Shown: positions 40,251 to 50,744 of the stretch, in pieces | Numbering within the stretch: position 1 is the stretch's first letter | How the letters are laid out: the number at the start of each line of letters is the position of its first letter | Assembly (NCBI GenBank): GCA_039105265.1 | Contig: JAPFFF010000005.1 | Span: forward strand, 2,341,501-2,405,500 | Direction: 5' to 3' | DNA length: 64,000 bases | DNA from: Tritrichomonas musculus | Lineage: Eukaryota > Parabasalia > Tritrichomonadida > Tritrichomonadidae | Position numbers and translations under genes: made by a program | Notes under the pieces: generated by a model | Told to the model about the DNA's origin: nothing | Database searches by the model: none | What the model saw: the letters and a program-made list of their open reading frames with translations, nothing else

Positions 40251-41675
40251 ATGGATTATAAATCTTTTTATATTCAATATCATGAAAATTCAATGGAAGA
40301 ATTCTTTTCTAATCTTGGATGTTCAATATATAAAGCATATGTTTTTAATTTGGACTTAACAGATGAACAAGATTTAATCAACGGAAACGATTTTATTTTA
40401 AATTCATTTATTCCAAATGAAAGTAGCTTAGAAAATATGTTTGATATTAAAAGTCCTCCTCAAGTTTCTTCGATTTTAGATTTTTTACTCAAAACTTTCA
40501 ATTCACGAAATCCAACATTAGAAGATATTAGAAATTTTCATTATTCTGAATTTATAGGATGGGTTTTTCATACACAAGAAGATAATGAAATTATAAGTAA
40601 AGCAATTAATGTTTTTATTTATCTCTTTAAAGCTGATCCAGAACTCGCTGCCAATAGTGATTACATTATTAACCATTTATCATCCAAAGATATTAATATT
40701 GTTAATCCTTCAATTAATTTTTTGGGAGAATTGTTTATTTCTAATCCAGAGAATGGATTGTTAATCATTCAAAATGAATGGATAATTCAACAATTATTAA
40801 AATTAATATCAATTTTCAATGGAAGCCCAATTGTATGTTCAAATGCAGTTAACCTTTTCTCTACGATTTTATACTATTCATTAAAGTATAATTTTTTTGA
40901 CCAATTTATCGAGTCTCAATTAATAGAAAAAATTGTAGATAATACTCTACCATATTTTTCAAAATTTTTGGCAAATGTTACAGACGCTGTTTTAATATTG
41001 TATCAAATTATTTCAACCAAACTTGAAATGCTTTCAATTGCTTTAAAAAAAGGTCTCGAAAATAAACTTATTGGAGCTTTTAAGATTTTATCGACAGATC
41101 AAATGTCATCATTATATAAAATTGTTCGAAATATTGCTGGATTTTGCCGTCAGGGGCAAGTCAAAGGAAATATATTGAAAAGCATAGTATTTTATGAAAA
41201 AACAGCAGATTTAATTAAAAGTAAAGTTGATATTGAAACTTTTGATTCAATCATCACGACAATTGATTTTTTGGGTATTCAATTTTGGAAAGATTTTCTC
41301 AAATATGATATAATCATTTCTCTTTTATCGATTATTAAATCTAGTAGTTATGAAACAAAAAAATTAATTTGTTCCATTTTAATTAATATTTTTAGAAATG
41401 CTGATGTATCTTTTAGAAGAGAATTTTGTGGACATGAAGTTTTAAAATTATTGTTCAGTATGCTAGATGATGATGATAATGATGATGATTTTGGTGTTGA
41501 ATTAATTAGTAATCTCGCTTCCATATTAGGTAACGATACTGATCATTTTCTACCTATATTTATTGATCTTGGTTATGATCAATATTTATTAGATTTGACT
41601 GAAAATGAAGATCCAAGAATTGCTGAATTAGCTCAAGCTGAGCTAAATACCTATAATTTCAATAGTTTTGATTAA
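40251..41675 (+). CDS. ARM/HEAT-like helical repeat protein, unknown
   Basis: 474 residues from the ATG at 40,251. The chain is a series of paired helices with the hydrophobic spacing of armadillo/HEAT repeats, for example IINHLSSKDINIVNPSINFL, SNAVNLFSTILYYSL and LICSILINIFRNAD. A short acidic loop (DDDDNDDD) lies near residue 405. No motif assigns a specific family; similar ARM-like proteins are common in trichomonads. It would act as a protein-binding scaffold. It shares a 157-base divergent promoter with the RRM gene. Confidence 0.7.
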   Translation: MDYKSFYIQYHENSMEEFFSNLGCSIYKAYVFNLDLTDEQDLINGNDFILNSFIPNESSLENMFDIKSPPQVSSILDFLLKTFNSRNPTLEDIRNFHYSEFIGWVFHTQEDNEIISKAINVFIYLFKADPELAANSDYIINHLSSKDINIVNPSINFLGELFISNPENGLLIIQNEWIIQQLLKLISIFNGSPIVCSNAVNLFSTILYYSLKYNFFDQFIESQLIEKIVDNTLPYFSKFLANVTDAVLILYQIISTKLEMLSIALKKGLENKLIGAFKILSTDQMSSLYKIVRNIAGFCRQGQVKGNILKSIVFYEKTADLIKSKVDIETFDSIITTIDFLGIQFWKDFLKYDIIISLLSIIKSSSYETKKLICSILINIFRNADVSFRREFCGHEVLKLLFSMLDDDDNDDDFGVELISNLASILGNDTDHFLPIFIDLGYDQYLLDLTENEDPRIAELAQAELNTYNFNSFD

Positions 41676-42315
41676 CTTGAATGCATCTTTTTATGTATTA
41701 AGCTTAATAATAAAGATTTCTGTTTGTGTTTAAAAGAACTAAAATGTTATTTATTTACTATTTAAAAGTAGAGCTCATTTTTTAGTATATCAAATGATAT
41801 GAAATAGTTTCCAAATAAAATATCTTTTATAAACATTAAAGTTATTCTCACTCATACTTTTTCGATGAATTTCTTCATTATAACGCAAGTTTGTATTTAT
41901 AGAATTGAGATATCAATCTAGCAATCACATAAATAAAAATTATAAAGTGTGTATTAAATGGAGAATATAATTATTGCATTATTGAATAAAAATACTCATC
42001 GTTTTATTTGATAAAATTCTTTTATTTCAGGTATTCGAAATATTTAAATATGCGCGAATCAGAATCAATCTTTTTTTATTTAATGAATTTCGAGTTTTCA
42101 ATTCTTTTTGTCATAAATGCAACTTTTTATTTAGTAGGTTCTATTATCATCTCTAAATATCTCAAAAGAATATACATATTCAGCTGCACTGCATGCTAAA
42201 AAAAAGTTGACTCTGAGTTTCTTAGAATTACAAAATACAAAAAACATTATATAAAATAAACAAAATAAACAAAATACATAAATATAAAATAAATTTTCGT
42301 AAATTTTCAAACATT
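41676..42315. other. Spacer between convergent genes
   Basis: 640 bases of A+T-rich DNA. A 63-codon open frame (42,008-42,199) has no protein-like features. Nothing else was seen. Confidence 0.5.
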
Positions 42316-45300
42316 TTATGAAGAATGATAATAATCAAGAAGTAATTTAGAAATATGATCTTCGATTGATTCATTTTTTGTTATTCCGAGCATTTTTCTT
42401 AAAGAAGCCTCTTGCTTATACAATCTTAGTAACTCAGATTGAACTTTTTCAATGAGTGGTTTGAATGAATTTTCACTCAAAATTTCACTAGCATTGAAAA
42501 ATTGTCTAAAAGTGGTTGCGATGAATCCGAAAATATTTCTTTTTTCGTAATCATTTTGAGATTTTATTTGTTCTATTGCATTTTGTGTCTGTAATTCATT
42601 TGAAAGAGCCGAAGCTCTCAATTTTGTATCCATCAATCTATGTTCCCTTTCAAATTCCTCTTTCAAGCAATCAATTTTCGCCAAATTTTGTTGTTTTTCG
42701 ATTGACAACTGAGTACAAGAAGCCATCAATTCTTTATTTTTGGCTTGAAGCTCTTCCAGGGCTCTTGAAGACTTTAAAACGAGTTTTCTTAAATCTTCAT
42801 TTTTTTCTTTTGCGTGAGACATCAATTGTTCATACTGAGCCTTAAGGGAAGCTTTTTCGGAAGCGGCTTTCTTTTGTCTTGCTCTTTCGGCGTCTTGGAT
42901 CTTTGTTGTAATTTCCAAGATTTGATTATCTTTTTCAACTTTACTTTTCTTTAGTAATTCTGCCGTTCTTTTCCATTGGATAAGTTCTTTATCTGTTTGT
43001 TGGATCTTTTGTTTCATATCTGATATTAGTTTCTCTTTTGTGTTTAATTCTTGTGAATATTGATTTTGAATATTATCAATATGATTCTTTAAAATTGTGA
43101 TTTCTTCATCACATCTCTTCTCATGCTGATCTAAAGCCTCTTTATGTTGGGTTTTTATTTCAGTAATGTTATTTTTTAATGATTCATTCATTTCTTCAAG
43201 CTTTTTCAGTTTATCTAATAAATTTTCTTTTTCATTTAAAACAAATTCATATTGTGCTTGTTGGTCATTGACTAAGTCTTCGATTTCTTGTTGCTTAGAA
43301 ACGCATTTTGACTTAAAAATTTTATATTCTTTCTTCTTTTGGATAATTTTTAATTTTGAATGTTCAAGTTGTTGTTTCATTTGATGAGCTGTTTCATATA
43401 GATTATCAATTATGTTCAGAGCTTCTTCGTTTTCATTTGATCCTAATTTCGAATAGATGGAAAGAAGTTTATCATTCAATTGTATTACTTCTTCTTCTTT
43501 TGCTTCGAGACGATTTCGGATATTTTCTAAAATATTTGGAATATCGGAAAGACCAACTTGGCAAGATGAAAATGAATCAATTGCTTTGTTTGCAACTATT
43601 AATACACTATCAAAAACTTGTTGATATAATTTTGCTTTTTCATCAGCTTCTTTAACAGAGGCTTCAAATTTACTTTCATAATCTTTAATTATTTTATTAT
43701 AATATTTAGCTATTAAAGATAATATATATTTTAGTTTAGCAGTTATTGGAAGATTTTCATTCTTTGCTGTATCTGTAATAACTGTGCATAATTCTGAAGG
43801 AAATTCTTTACAAAACCAGGATGCGTAAGGAATATCAATATCATTTTGAGTATATATTTGATTTGTTACTTTAATTTGCTCTTCATGGTAATTCTTTTTA
43901 ATATATCGATTCTCTTCTGAAATTTTTTGAAAATGAATTTCATAATTCTTTAAGAGTGAATTTTCTTTTTGTAAAATTGTAATTATTTTATCTCTTTCAT
44001 CGTATAACGTATGCAATTCATTTTTCTGCTTTTCAACAACTGTGTCTAAAATGTTCAAGGAATTTTTCAATTTTTCATTAGTATTTTTTGCTTCAATCAA
44101 ATTTGTTTCATTTTGCTTGATAGTTGATTCTAAATTTTGTATCTGTGAAATTGAAGTTTCATATTGTTCATGCAATTTATCGCATTCTATTTGAATTGTC
44201 GAAATTGAATTTTTCAATTTATCATTTTCATCTAATATTGACCCAATCTGATTTTCAGATGTAGAGTATTTTTTCTTAAAATGCTCATTTGCTGCACTAA
44301 CTTCTGATAATTGTGAATTAATTTGAGAATTATCATGTTTTAATTGCGAAATAGTTTTACTATAATCATGAAGTTTATCCTTATATTGAGCTATTTGTTT
44401 TTTCAGTAAAGAAACTTCGCCTGATGTATCATCTTTTGCGCTTACGTTAATTGTATCCGTAATTGTTTCATTTTGTTTCTTCATTAATTTTTCAATAACA
44501 TCTTGAAGATTTTTAATTTGGCTGTCTTTAGATTGCATTTCATGTTGATATTGAATTTCTTGTAATTGATAATTATGCTGAACTTCCGTAATCTTGGTCT
44601 CAAGGCCAGAAATAATGGATTCTGCTTCTTCTCTCGACTTAATTGTATCTGATTGAAGCTTTGAAGCGCGCGCTTCTGATGCTGTATATAATTTTTTCAG
44701 TTCTTTAAGATCAGATCTTTGCTTTTTTATTTTTTGATTTAAGTTATCAATGATTGCATCAGTTTCATCTGTGCTTTTTCTAGGTGTTGGTACTTTAAAT
44801 TGTTGATAAGGATTTTGAGCAAAATAGTTTTGAATGTCGCTAACAGATGAAAAAGTTCTATTGAAAAAGCGATTTGATGAATCTAGCAAATTATTAATTG
44901 AATTTTGGATTTCTGCTGTTTTGTTTTGCTCGTTTTTTAAAAGTTGTTGAAGTTCTGCAATCTTTAATTGAAAATTATTTTTTTCATTTTGCCATTGAAA
45001 CCTTTCTTTTTCAAGTAAAGTCTTGTTTTCTTCCCTATTATTTATAATTATTTTTTTCGCGGGTTTTTCTTGTTCCAAAATCCTTTTGAGTTCTTCGTTT
45101 CTTTGTAAGCTAATATCAAGCCTTTTTTGTAAATCATCTCTTTCTGAATTAGCAATCCGTAATTGTTTTGTAAGTTGAATATTTTTTTGATGAACCTTTT
45201 CAAGCTGATCGCCCATCGATGTTGCTTCATTAAATTGATTTCGAATTGAATTATTTTCTTCTTTTAATCTATCAATTTCTTGTTGCATTTGAAAATAATT

Positions 45301-45369
45301 TCCTTGACTATCAATATCGCTATCAAATTGTAGTAAAAATTGAGGATCTTCGGATAGATAATTCGACAT
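42316..45369 (-). CDS. Long coiled-coil protein, 1,017 residues
   Basis: Almost entirely heptad-patterned from about residue 28 to 990, rich in Glu, Lys, Gln, Asn and Leu. Short breaks lie near 165-200 (around YFAQNPYQQFKVPTPRKSTD) and 500-545, where a small non-coiled segment (DIPYASWFCKEFPSELCTVI) may be a folded module. The N-terminal 20 residues are acidic and hydrophobic. No kinesin, SMC or golgin signature is visible. Such proteins serve as cytoskeletal, basal body or Golgi tethers. The ATG is at 45,367-45,369. Similarity searches will be dominated by unrelated coiled coils. Confidence 0.75.
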   Translation of the reverse strand: MSNYLSEDPQFLLQFDSDIDSQGNYFQMQQEIDRLKEENNSIRNQFNEATSMGDQLEKVHQKNIQLTKQLRIANSERDDLQKRLDISLQRNEELKRILEQEKPAKKIIINNREENKTLLEKERFQWQNEKNNFQLKIAELQQLLKNEQNKTAEIQNSINNLLDSSNRFFNRTFSSVSDIQNYFAQNPYQQFKVPTPRKSTDETDAIIDNLNQKIKKQRSDLKELKKLYTASEARASKLQSDTIKSREEAESIISGLETKITEVQHNYQLQEIQYQHEMQSKDSQIKNLQDVIEKLMKKQNETITDTINVSAKDDTSGEVSLLKKQIAQYKDKLHDYSKTISQLKHDNSQINSQLSEVSAANEHFKKKYSTSENQIGSILDENDKLKNSISTIQIECDKLHEQYETSISQIQNLESTIKQNETNLIEAKNTNEKLKNSLNILDTVVEKQKNELHTLYDERDKIITILQKENSLLKNYEIHFQKISEENRYIKKNYHEEQIKVTNQIYTQNDIDIPYASWFCKEFPSELCTVITDTAKNENLPITAKLKYILSLIAKYYNKIIKDYESKFEASVKEADEKAKLYQQVFDSVLIVANKAIDSFSSCQVGLSDIPNILENIRNRLEAKEEEVIQLNDKLLSIYSKLGSNENEEALNIIDNLYETAHQMKQQLEHSKLKIIQKKKEYKIFKSKCVSKQQEIEDLVNDQQAQYEFVLNEKENLLDKLKKLEEMNESLKNNITEIKTQHKEALDQHEKRCDEEITILKNHIDNIQNQYSQELNTKEKLISDMKQKIQQTDKELIQWKRTAELLKKSKVEKDNQILEITTKIQDAERARQKKAASEKASLKAQYEQLMSHAKEKNEDLRKLVLKSSRALEELQAKNKELMASCTQLSIEKQQNLAKIDCLKEEFEREHRLMDTKLRASALSNELQTQNAIEQIKSQNDYEKRNIFGFIATTFRQFFNASEILSENSFKPLIEKVQSELLRLYKQEASLRKMLGITKNESIEDHISKLLLDYYHSS

Positions 45370-45687
45370 TCAAACTCAGATCTTCAAGCTGTAAACGTAC
45401 AATTGGAACTTTTTCTATGATTTTAACCGACTGTCTTATTCAAAAACTCATTTATTTCTATCTAATATTCTGAGAAAATTTCGATTCATTAGAAAAAAAA
45501 AAAAAAAAAATGGTCGAAATTCTACAAAATACGAGTTACCAGAATATTGTTAGATTACATAAACCGGAATTTTTTTTTTTTTTTTTTTTAAAAGCATATC
45601 TTTATTTTTGAAATTGTTATATAACTAACAAAATAACAAAATGTCAATATAAATTATTTAATATAACAAACAAACAAACAAAAAAAA
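45370..45687. other. Spacer with poly(A) and poly(T) tracts
   Basis: 318 bases between minus-strand genes, containing an 18-base A run (45,493-45,510) and a 20-base T run (45,570-45,589). Together they could pair into a hairpin about 60 bases apart. Nothing else was seen. Confidence 0.6.
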
Positions 45688-46884
45688 TTAAAGCAAGCCT
45701 TCATATAAATCTTCAGCTGAAATACATAATTTAATGTTAAAAAATTTTAAAGGTGATTTTTCTGTTATTTCTTGCATGCCAGGTTGAATGGTCTTTATTA
45801 CTGAATTGATTGTATCTTTAAAAAGGTTGAAAGAAGCATTAATATCGCTGTTTTTGAATGAAGAAGAAGATTGTTCTTGCCCTTTAGAGTTGTAGTTTAC
45901 CCATTTTATTTTAAACTTTGTTTCTTGAGGAGAGACCATTTTTGAATATAGAGATATGACAAGAGAGTTTGAATAATTGGTATTAATGATATTTGAATCC
46001 AAACTATTATAGTATCTCTTAGAATCTTTTGTCATAACAACGGTAAAACATGAATTATTTGGAATTTCAGCTATAACTAAGCCATTGTGCTTTATTGGTA
46101 TTGTGTTTGATTGAAAAAGTGTTGGAAGCATGAAATGATTATCAATTGGTTGAGATATGTGCTGATGTTTTGATTGAGGAATTGGCTGAGGCATTTTTTG
46201 AAATATTTGTATATATTTTGGTTGAGGTATTTGCAGAGGCTTTGGCTGAGGAATTGGCTTCGGCATTTTTTGAATCATTTGTATAGGTCTTGGTTGAGGC
46301 ATCGGTCGAGGTATTAAAGGAGTATTTTCCATATTTGTTTGTTTCTCTTGATATTCAATTTGCGATTTAAAAGGAGTAAAAAGTTTTGTGTAATAAAGCT
46401 TAATCTGATCTGCTAAATCACTATTAGTGATCTGAATTCCAGAGGAGTTGTGTGGGATATTCTGAATAAATTTAATTAAATCATTTAAATGTTTTTTATC
46501 TATTGTTTGAGAATTCATACATTCTGGAATTTTCGTTAGTTTTGGTAAGTATTCAAGCATAGTCGTTGCCATTTTTAAAGTATTAGTATCTGTATTCATT
46601 TCTTTCTGTTTATTAAATAATTGTTCTTGATATGCTCTAAATTGATTAGTCATTATTGCTTTATAGTCATTGTCATCTTTTGCTATTTTATTGGTACTTT
46701 GATCCATTTCTTTTACTTTGTTTATAACTTGGGTTTTTAAAGCATTTGGTTCTATTGGTATATTGTTTAAATTATAATAATCAGATAATAATCTAGCAAC
46801 TTTTTTTAAAGTTTTTTGTTTAACATCCTTCCGAAAATCTAACGATTGCGTTGAATGTTCCTGTAAATTAGAATTAGGTTTCAT
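45688..46884 (-). CDS. Pro/Gln-rich protein of unknown function
   Basis: 398 residues from the ATG at 46,882-46,884; the five codons before it are open but start with TTG. Residues 10-125 look like a helical domain. Residues 165-250 form a Pro/Gln/Ile-rich linker built on KMPxPIPQ and QPKPLQI repeats. The C-terminal 150 residues are a mixed alpha/beta domain (from about 255, LPTLFQSNTIPIKHNGLVIA) that I cannot place. The layout, helical head plus Pro-rich linker plus small domain, is seen in adaptor and transcription cofactor proteins, but that is a weak guess. Intact and host-like in composition. Divergent from CEP131 with 99 bases between. Confidence 0.7.
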   Translation of the reverse strand: MKPNSNLQEHSTQSLDFRKDVKQKTLKKVARLLSDYYNLNNIPIEPNALKTQVINKVKEMDQSTNKIAKDDNDYKAIMTNQFRAYQEQLFNKQKEMNTDTNTLKMATTMLEYLPKLTKIPECMNSQTIDKKHLNDLIKFIQNIPHNSSGIQITNSDLADQIKLYYTKLFTPFKSQIEYQEKQTNMENTPLIPRPMPQPRPIQMIQKMPKPIPQPKPLQIPQPKYIQIFQKMPQPIPQSKHQHISQPIDNHFMLPTLFQSNTIPIKHNGLVIAEIPNNSCFTVVMTKDSKRYYNSLDSNIINTNYSNSLVISLYSKMVSPQETKFKIKWVNYNSKGQEQSSSSFKNSDINASFNLFKDTINSVIKTIQPGMQEITEKSPLKFFNIKLCISAEDLYEGLL

Positions 46885-46983
46885 TAAAATCTTTGACAAC
46901 TTTTTGAGAAAATTTAATTTTTCATTAAAGATTATACAAAAAGTTATAAAATTGATTTTTTTTAAACATTATTTTGTGTATTT

Positions 46984-48699
46984 ATGCAAAATATAGTTCA
47001 TAGTTCAGGAGCTTTAAATGATCTCTTGGGCTATCTTGACTCTGTTGAATCTAATGCTGCAGCTGACTTTGTTCTGCCTGATTTAAGCCAAGCTGAAGAA
47101 TTAAATGAAGAGGTTAGCAATCGCATTTCAGAACTTGAAGAAGAACTTGAAAAGCAAAAGCGTAAGGAACTTGAGCTTAGAGCAGAATTGCAAAATATTT
47201 TAAACACATCAACAAAAGAAAAAGAGGAAATCAAAGCAAAATTAGCAAAAAAAATGAATGCACAAAAAAACAAATACGAAGAAGCGTTAAAAAGGCATCA
47301 AACATTACTAGATAATCTGATTCGAGAAAAAGAAGATTTAAGCAATAAGTGTGAAAATCTTTTAAAAAGAGTTACGGTTGCACGTGAAGAAGCGACACGC
47401 CGTGAAAAAGAAGTTCATGAGCAAGCATCAGCGCAAATAGCTCAGCAAAGAGAACTTGCTATTGCCCAAGAAAAGGCAAGACAAAAGAAAATCCTTGAGC
47501 AGAAAACAAAAGAAATCAAAGAGGCAACTGTTCGTGGATTAGAACCAGAAATACAAAATTTAATTGCAAAACAAAAAAAAGAAATTGAGCAACTAAAGAA
47601 AGAATATGATGAACAAGTTAAAATTACCAAAGAACAATGCGAGAAAAGAAATGATGAAGAAAAAAAGCGCTTTATAGAGCAGCTAGAAAGAGAAAGACAA
47701 CGTGAGTACGAGCAAATGGAGCAAAGATATCAAAATCAACTTGATCATGAAAGAAGTTTACATAAAGCAGAGCTCGATAGACTAGCATTAAAACTCAAAA
47801 ATGCTGAAAATGACAAAATTGGATCAATTCAAAATGCAAAGAATGAAGGTGAAGCTTTAATTAAAGAAACAAAGCAAAGATGGAAAGCAGAACTTGAAAC
47901 TGAACGACTTCGAAGTGCTCAAGAAATGGAAAATATAGATGAACGAATTAAAAAAGCTGCAGAAGCTGCCAGAAAAGATGCTCTTGCAGCTGCTGCTATT
48001 CGAGAAGAAGAAATTAGGCAAGAAATGGAAGCTGCTGCAAAGAAGAAAAACGAAAAAAAGTTGCAACTTGTTGTTAAAAAGCTTGAATCCGAAACAAATT
48101 TAGAAAAAAAGAAACTACAAGAAGAATCCGAAAAAAAGATTAACGAAGCACAATTGAAATATCAGAATAAAATCGATCAACTAACTGAAGAAAAAAGGAG
48201 CATTCAAAATAACCTTGATTCCCTTAAAAAACAAATTGAAGACGAGAAAAATTTGTGTTTAAAACTTGAAAAAGAAAATGAAAGAATTACAAGAGAAATT
48301 GAATTGCATAGAAAAGATAAAGAACGTTTACAGAATGAAGTGTCTGAATTAATGAAACAATTAACTAATTCACGCGATGAAAATATAAAACAAGCTAGAG
48401 AAGAAAGATTGAGACAACTTGATGAAATTTCCGAACTTAAAGAAAAGCTTGAAGAAGAAAAAATGGAAACTGAAAAGCAAAAAATGATTTGGCAGCAAGA
48501 AAAAAAGAAACTCGAAGAACAGAATCAGGCTGAATTGGCTGCTGTTTCAAAGAAAGTTAAGGCTCTTGTTGATGGTAAAGATCAAACAATTCAATCTCTT
48601 AAAGATCAATTAGCAACTGCCCAGTCAAGAATTAAAGAGATTGAAGGAATGTTCCAGAAGCAAAAGAAAACGTCATCATCAAGTTTGAAACGGAAATGA
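46984..48699 (+). CDS. CEP131: CEP131 (AZI1) homologue, centrosome/basal body coiled-coil protein
   Basis: 571 residues, mostly coiled coil, corresponding to the C-terminal half of animal CEP131. The segment KTKEIKEATVRGLEPEIQ (174-191) matches the strongly conserved CEP131 box KTKKIKEVTVRGLEPEIQ as I recall it. The piece KRHQTLLDNLIREKEDLSNK (103-122) corresponds to its upstream RHQQLVDQL region, and the C-terminal end has the same helix plan. In animals CEP131 is a centriolar-satellite and ciliary protein needed for flagellum formation; here it would sit at basal bodies of the flagella. The animal N-terminal half is missing. The ATG at 46,984 gives a plausible start (MQNIVHSSGALNDLLGYLDS). 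Confidence 0.85.
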   Translation: MQNIVHSSGALNDLLGYLDSVESNAAADFVLPDLSQAEELNEEVSNRISELEEELEKQKRKELELRAELQNILNTSTKEKEEIKAKLAKKMNAQKNKYEEALKRHQTLLDNLIREKEDLSNKCENLLKRVTVAREEATRREKEVHEQASAQIAQQRELAIAQEKARQKKILEQKTKEIKEATVRGLEPEIQNLIAKQKKEIEQLKKEYDEQVKITKEQCEKRNDEEKKRFIEQLERERQREYEQMEQRYQNQLDHERSLHKAELDRLALKLKNAENDKIGSIQNAKNEGEALIKETKQRWKAELETERLRSAQEMENIDERIKKAAEAARKDALAAAAIREEEIRQEMEAAAKKKNEKKLQLVVKKLESETNLEKKKLQEESEKKINEAQLKYQNKIDQLTEEKRSIQNNLDSLKKQIEDEKNLCLKLEKENERITREIELHRKDKERLQNEVSELMKQLTNSRDENIKQAREERLRQLDEISELKEKLEEEKMETEKQKMIWQQEKKKLEEQNQAELAAVSKKVKALVDGKDQTIQSLKDQLATAQSRIKEIEGMFQKQKKTSSSSLKRK

Positions 48700-49006
48700 A
48701 TTCACAAATAAGCAATTACTCTTATATATTTGTTTTTTTTAATTTGTATTTAGGAATAATATTAAATGGTATTTAACATGCTAATATTGTTAATAAGAGT
48801 TTTTTAATGCCTGCCTTGTTTTCATGTTAATCAGATTTTATTAATTTCATGATTAACTTTTATTATTTGAACTGGAAATATATTATTTATCATAGAGTAT
48901 TTACTGGAAATATAATATAAGAAAACGTTAATTGAATTGAATATTGAAATCTTAATCACAAACAAATTTTTTACTAATATTTTAATCAAGAAATAAACAA
49001 TATAGT
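48700..49006. other. Spacer between convergent genes
   Basis: 307 bases of A+T-rich DNA. No gene, hairpin or repeat was noted. Confidence 0.5.
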
Positions 49007-50701
49007 TTATTTTTCATTGATAAAACTGTTTATAAGCTTTTTCATCTGCTTTTGCTCTTCTCGTCTAAATAATATACGTAAAATTGCAGTATTGTCGTTA
49101 TAAACATTTTCTTTCATTTGTTCTTCTACTTCTGTCAGATCAAAAGGAACTTCTTTATTTTTATAGAAAGATTCAACAATATCTTTCAATGAAATATTAT
49201 TAACTGACATTAATTCAGAATCACTTATTTCAGCGAATCTTGTTGCTAGTTTAGCAGCTAATCTCGATTTTTGTAGAAGTTCTTCTTCTAAATCTTGTTC
49301 TATTTTCAATTTGGAAATATTTGAAGCTCTAGTATCTTCTCCATTCATGAAATCTTTTGCTTCCATAATCCAAAGATGTTTAAGGATATCTTTCAAAGAA
49401 ATTCGCTTTAAAGGATCTTTACAAAGCATTTTTCTAATTAGATCACGGCATGAAGATGAAACTGGGACTTTAACTTCTTTATATTTAATAACATTTACCG
49501 TTTTGGTATCTTCTTCATCATTTTTATTATCATTACCAAATGTATTACTATTAACCATGAATTGTGAAACTTGATGTTTTTGTTTTCTCCTCTCTTTTGC
49601 CAAATTACTGAACATATCAAATTTCATGAAATTAGGCATATCATCATCTTCTTCTTCATATAATTCTTCTTCTTGATGATTGTTATCTGATGAAAATTGA
49701 TGTGACTTTTTTTTCAATTTTCGCGATTGAACAACTTTTTTTATAATTATTCTAGTTTCTGGAATATGGTAATCTAAATAAGCTATCTTACTGATTAAAT
49801 TTGTAACATCATGGCTATTGTAGGGAAAATTGTTGTAAATTATGAAATACAATAAAATTCCCAGCATCCAAGTATCAACCTCTTCTCCAATAGCAATATT
49901 TTTGAGAATCATTTCTGGCGGAACATAGTTTGGAGGTCCGCATATAGATTGATCTTCAAGAATAGGGCGAGTATGAGTTTTTAAATGGCCTGAATCATCG
50001 TCATTAATGTTGCTTTTTATGTGATCCTTATTACTATTTTCATTGGGTAGAGTGCTGGTTTCTAGATTTTTAGAATTTTTTGTGTTGTCAATAATTTTGC
50101 AGCCAAATCCAAAATCAATGATTTTTATATTCATATTTTCATCAATTAAAATGTTTTCAGCCTTTAAATCCCGATGTGCTATATGACATTGATCATGTAA
50201 ATAAATAACTGTTCTCACAATTTGAACAAATATTTTTTTGATCTCATTTTCATCACCAAAATTAATAATATCATCATTAGTATTCTCATGCTTTAATTTA
50301 CTCTTAGATTTTAATCTATCCTTGTACATTTTCATTTGTTCTGCTAAATTTCCATTTTTACCATATTCCATTATAATATTATAATAATTCGAAGTTTCAA
50401 TAAGATTAAAAAGTTGAATTATAAATGGATGATATTTAACCAATTCCATCATATTAATTTCTTGTAAAAATTTCTGATTAATCTGAAGTTCTTCATCTTT
50501 GTTTACATTGGTAAATTTATTATCATTAGAATTTTCTTGATCAATAGTTTCGCTTTTCTTCTTTTTTTTATTAATAATTTTTATTCCAACCTTTTCATCA
50601 ATTAATTGATATTCAGCTAGCAAAACATCAGCGAAAGATCCACTTCCAATCAATTGAAGAAATTCGTAATTCTCGATAATCTCATTCACTTTTGGAATCA
50701 T
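49007..50701 (-). CDS. Ser/Thr protein kinase with Asn/Lys-rich inserts (CAMK-like)
   Basis: 564 residues. Gly-rich loop IGSGSFADV (18-26), ATP-binding Lys 41 (VGIKII), catalytic loop HRDLKAEN (176-183) and DFG (196-198). The activation segment ends in GPPNYVPPE, followed by the DTWMLGILLYFI helix. All catalytic residues are present. Inserts rich in Asn, Asp and Lys interrupt the N-lobe (about 44-75), the middle, the activation loop (about 203-250) and the C-lobe (about 330-395), as is common in trichomonad kinases. The form of the C-lobe and LIRKMLCKDPLKRISLKDIL suits the CAMK/SNF1-like group. A C-terminal tail of about 110 residues is unassigned. Substrate unknown. Confidence 0.9.
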   Translation of the reverse strand: MIPKVNEIIENYEFLQLIGSGSFADVLLAEYQLIDEKVGIKIINKKKKKSETIDQENSNDNKFTNVNKDEELQINQKFLQEINMMELVKYHPFIIQLFNLIETSNYYNIIMEYGKNGNLAEQMKMYKDRLKSKSKLKHENTNDDIINFGDENEIKKIFVQIVRTVIYLHDQCHIAHRDLKAENILIDENMNIKIIDFGFGCKIIDNTKNSKNLETSTLPNENSNKDHIKSNINDDDSGHLKTHTRPILEDQSICGPPNYVPPEMILKNIAIGEEVDTWMLGILLYFIIYNNFPYNSHDVTNLISKIAYLDYHIPETRIIIKKVVQSRKLKKKSHQFSSDNNHQEEELYEEEDDDMPNFMKFDMFSNLAKERRKQKHQVSQFMVNSNTFGNDNKNDEEDTKTVNVIKYKEVKVPVSSSCRDLIRKMLCKDPLKRISLKDILKHLWIMEAKDFMNGEDTRASNISKLKIEQDLEEELLQKSRLAAKLATRFAEISDSELMSVNNISLKDIVESFYKNKEVPFDLTEVEEQMKENVYNDNTAILRILFRREEQKQMKKLINSFINEK

Positions 50702-50708
50702 TTTTATT

Positions 50709-50709
<1 letters not shown>

Positions 50710-50741
<32 letters not shown>
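50710..50741. repeat. 32-base poly(A) tract directly upstream of the kinase gene
   Basis: An uninterrupted A run on the plus strand. For the minus-strand kinase gene it is a T run ending nine bases before the start codon, in the leader or core promoter. Length-variable tracts like this may affect start-site choice. Confidence 0.9.

Positions 50742-50744
<3 letters not shown>

Noticed and set aside
40177-40359. 60-codon frame overlapping the start of the ARM-like gene
   Set aside because: It is out of frame with the clear 474-residue gene and low-complexity.
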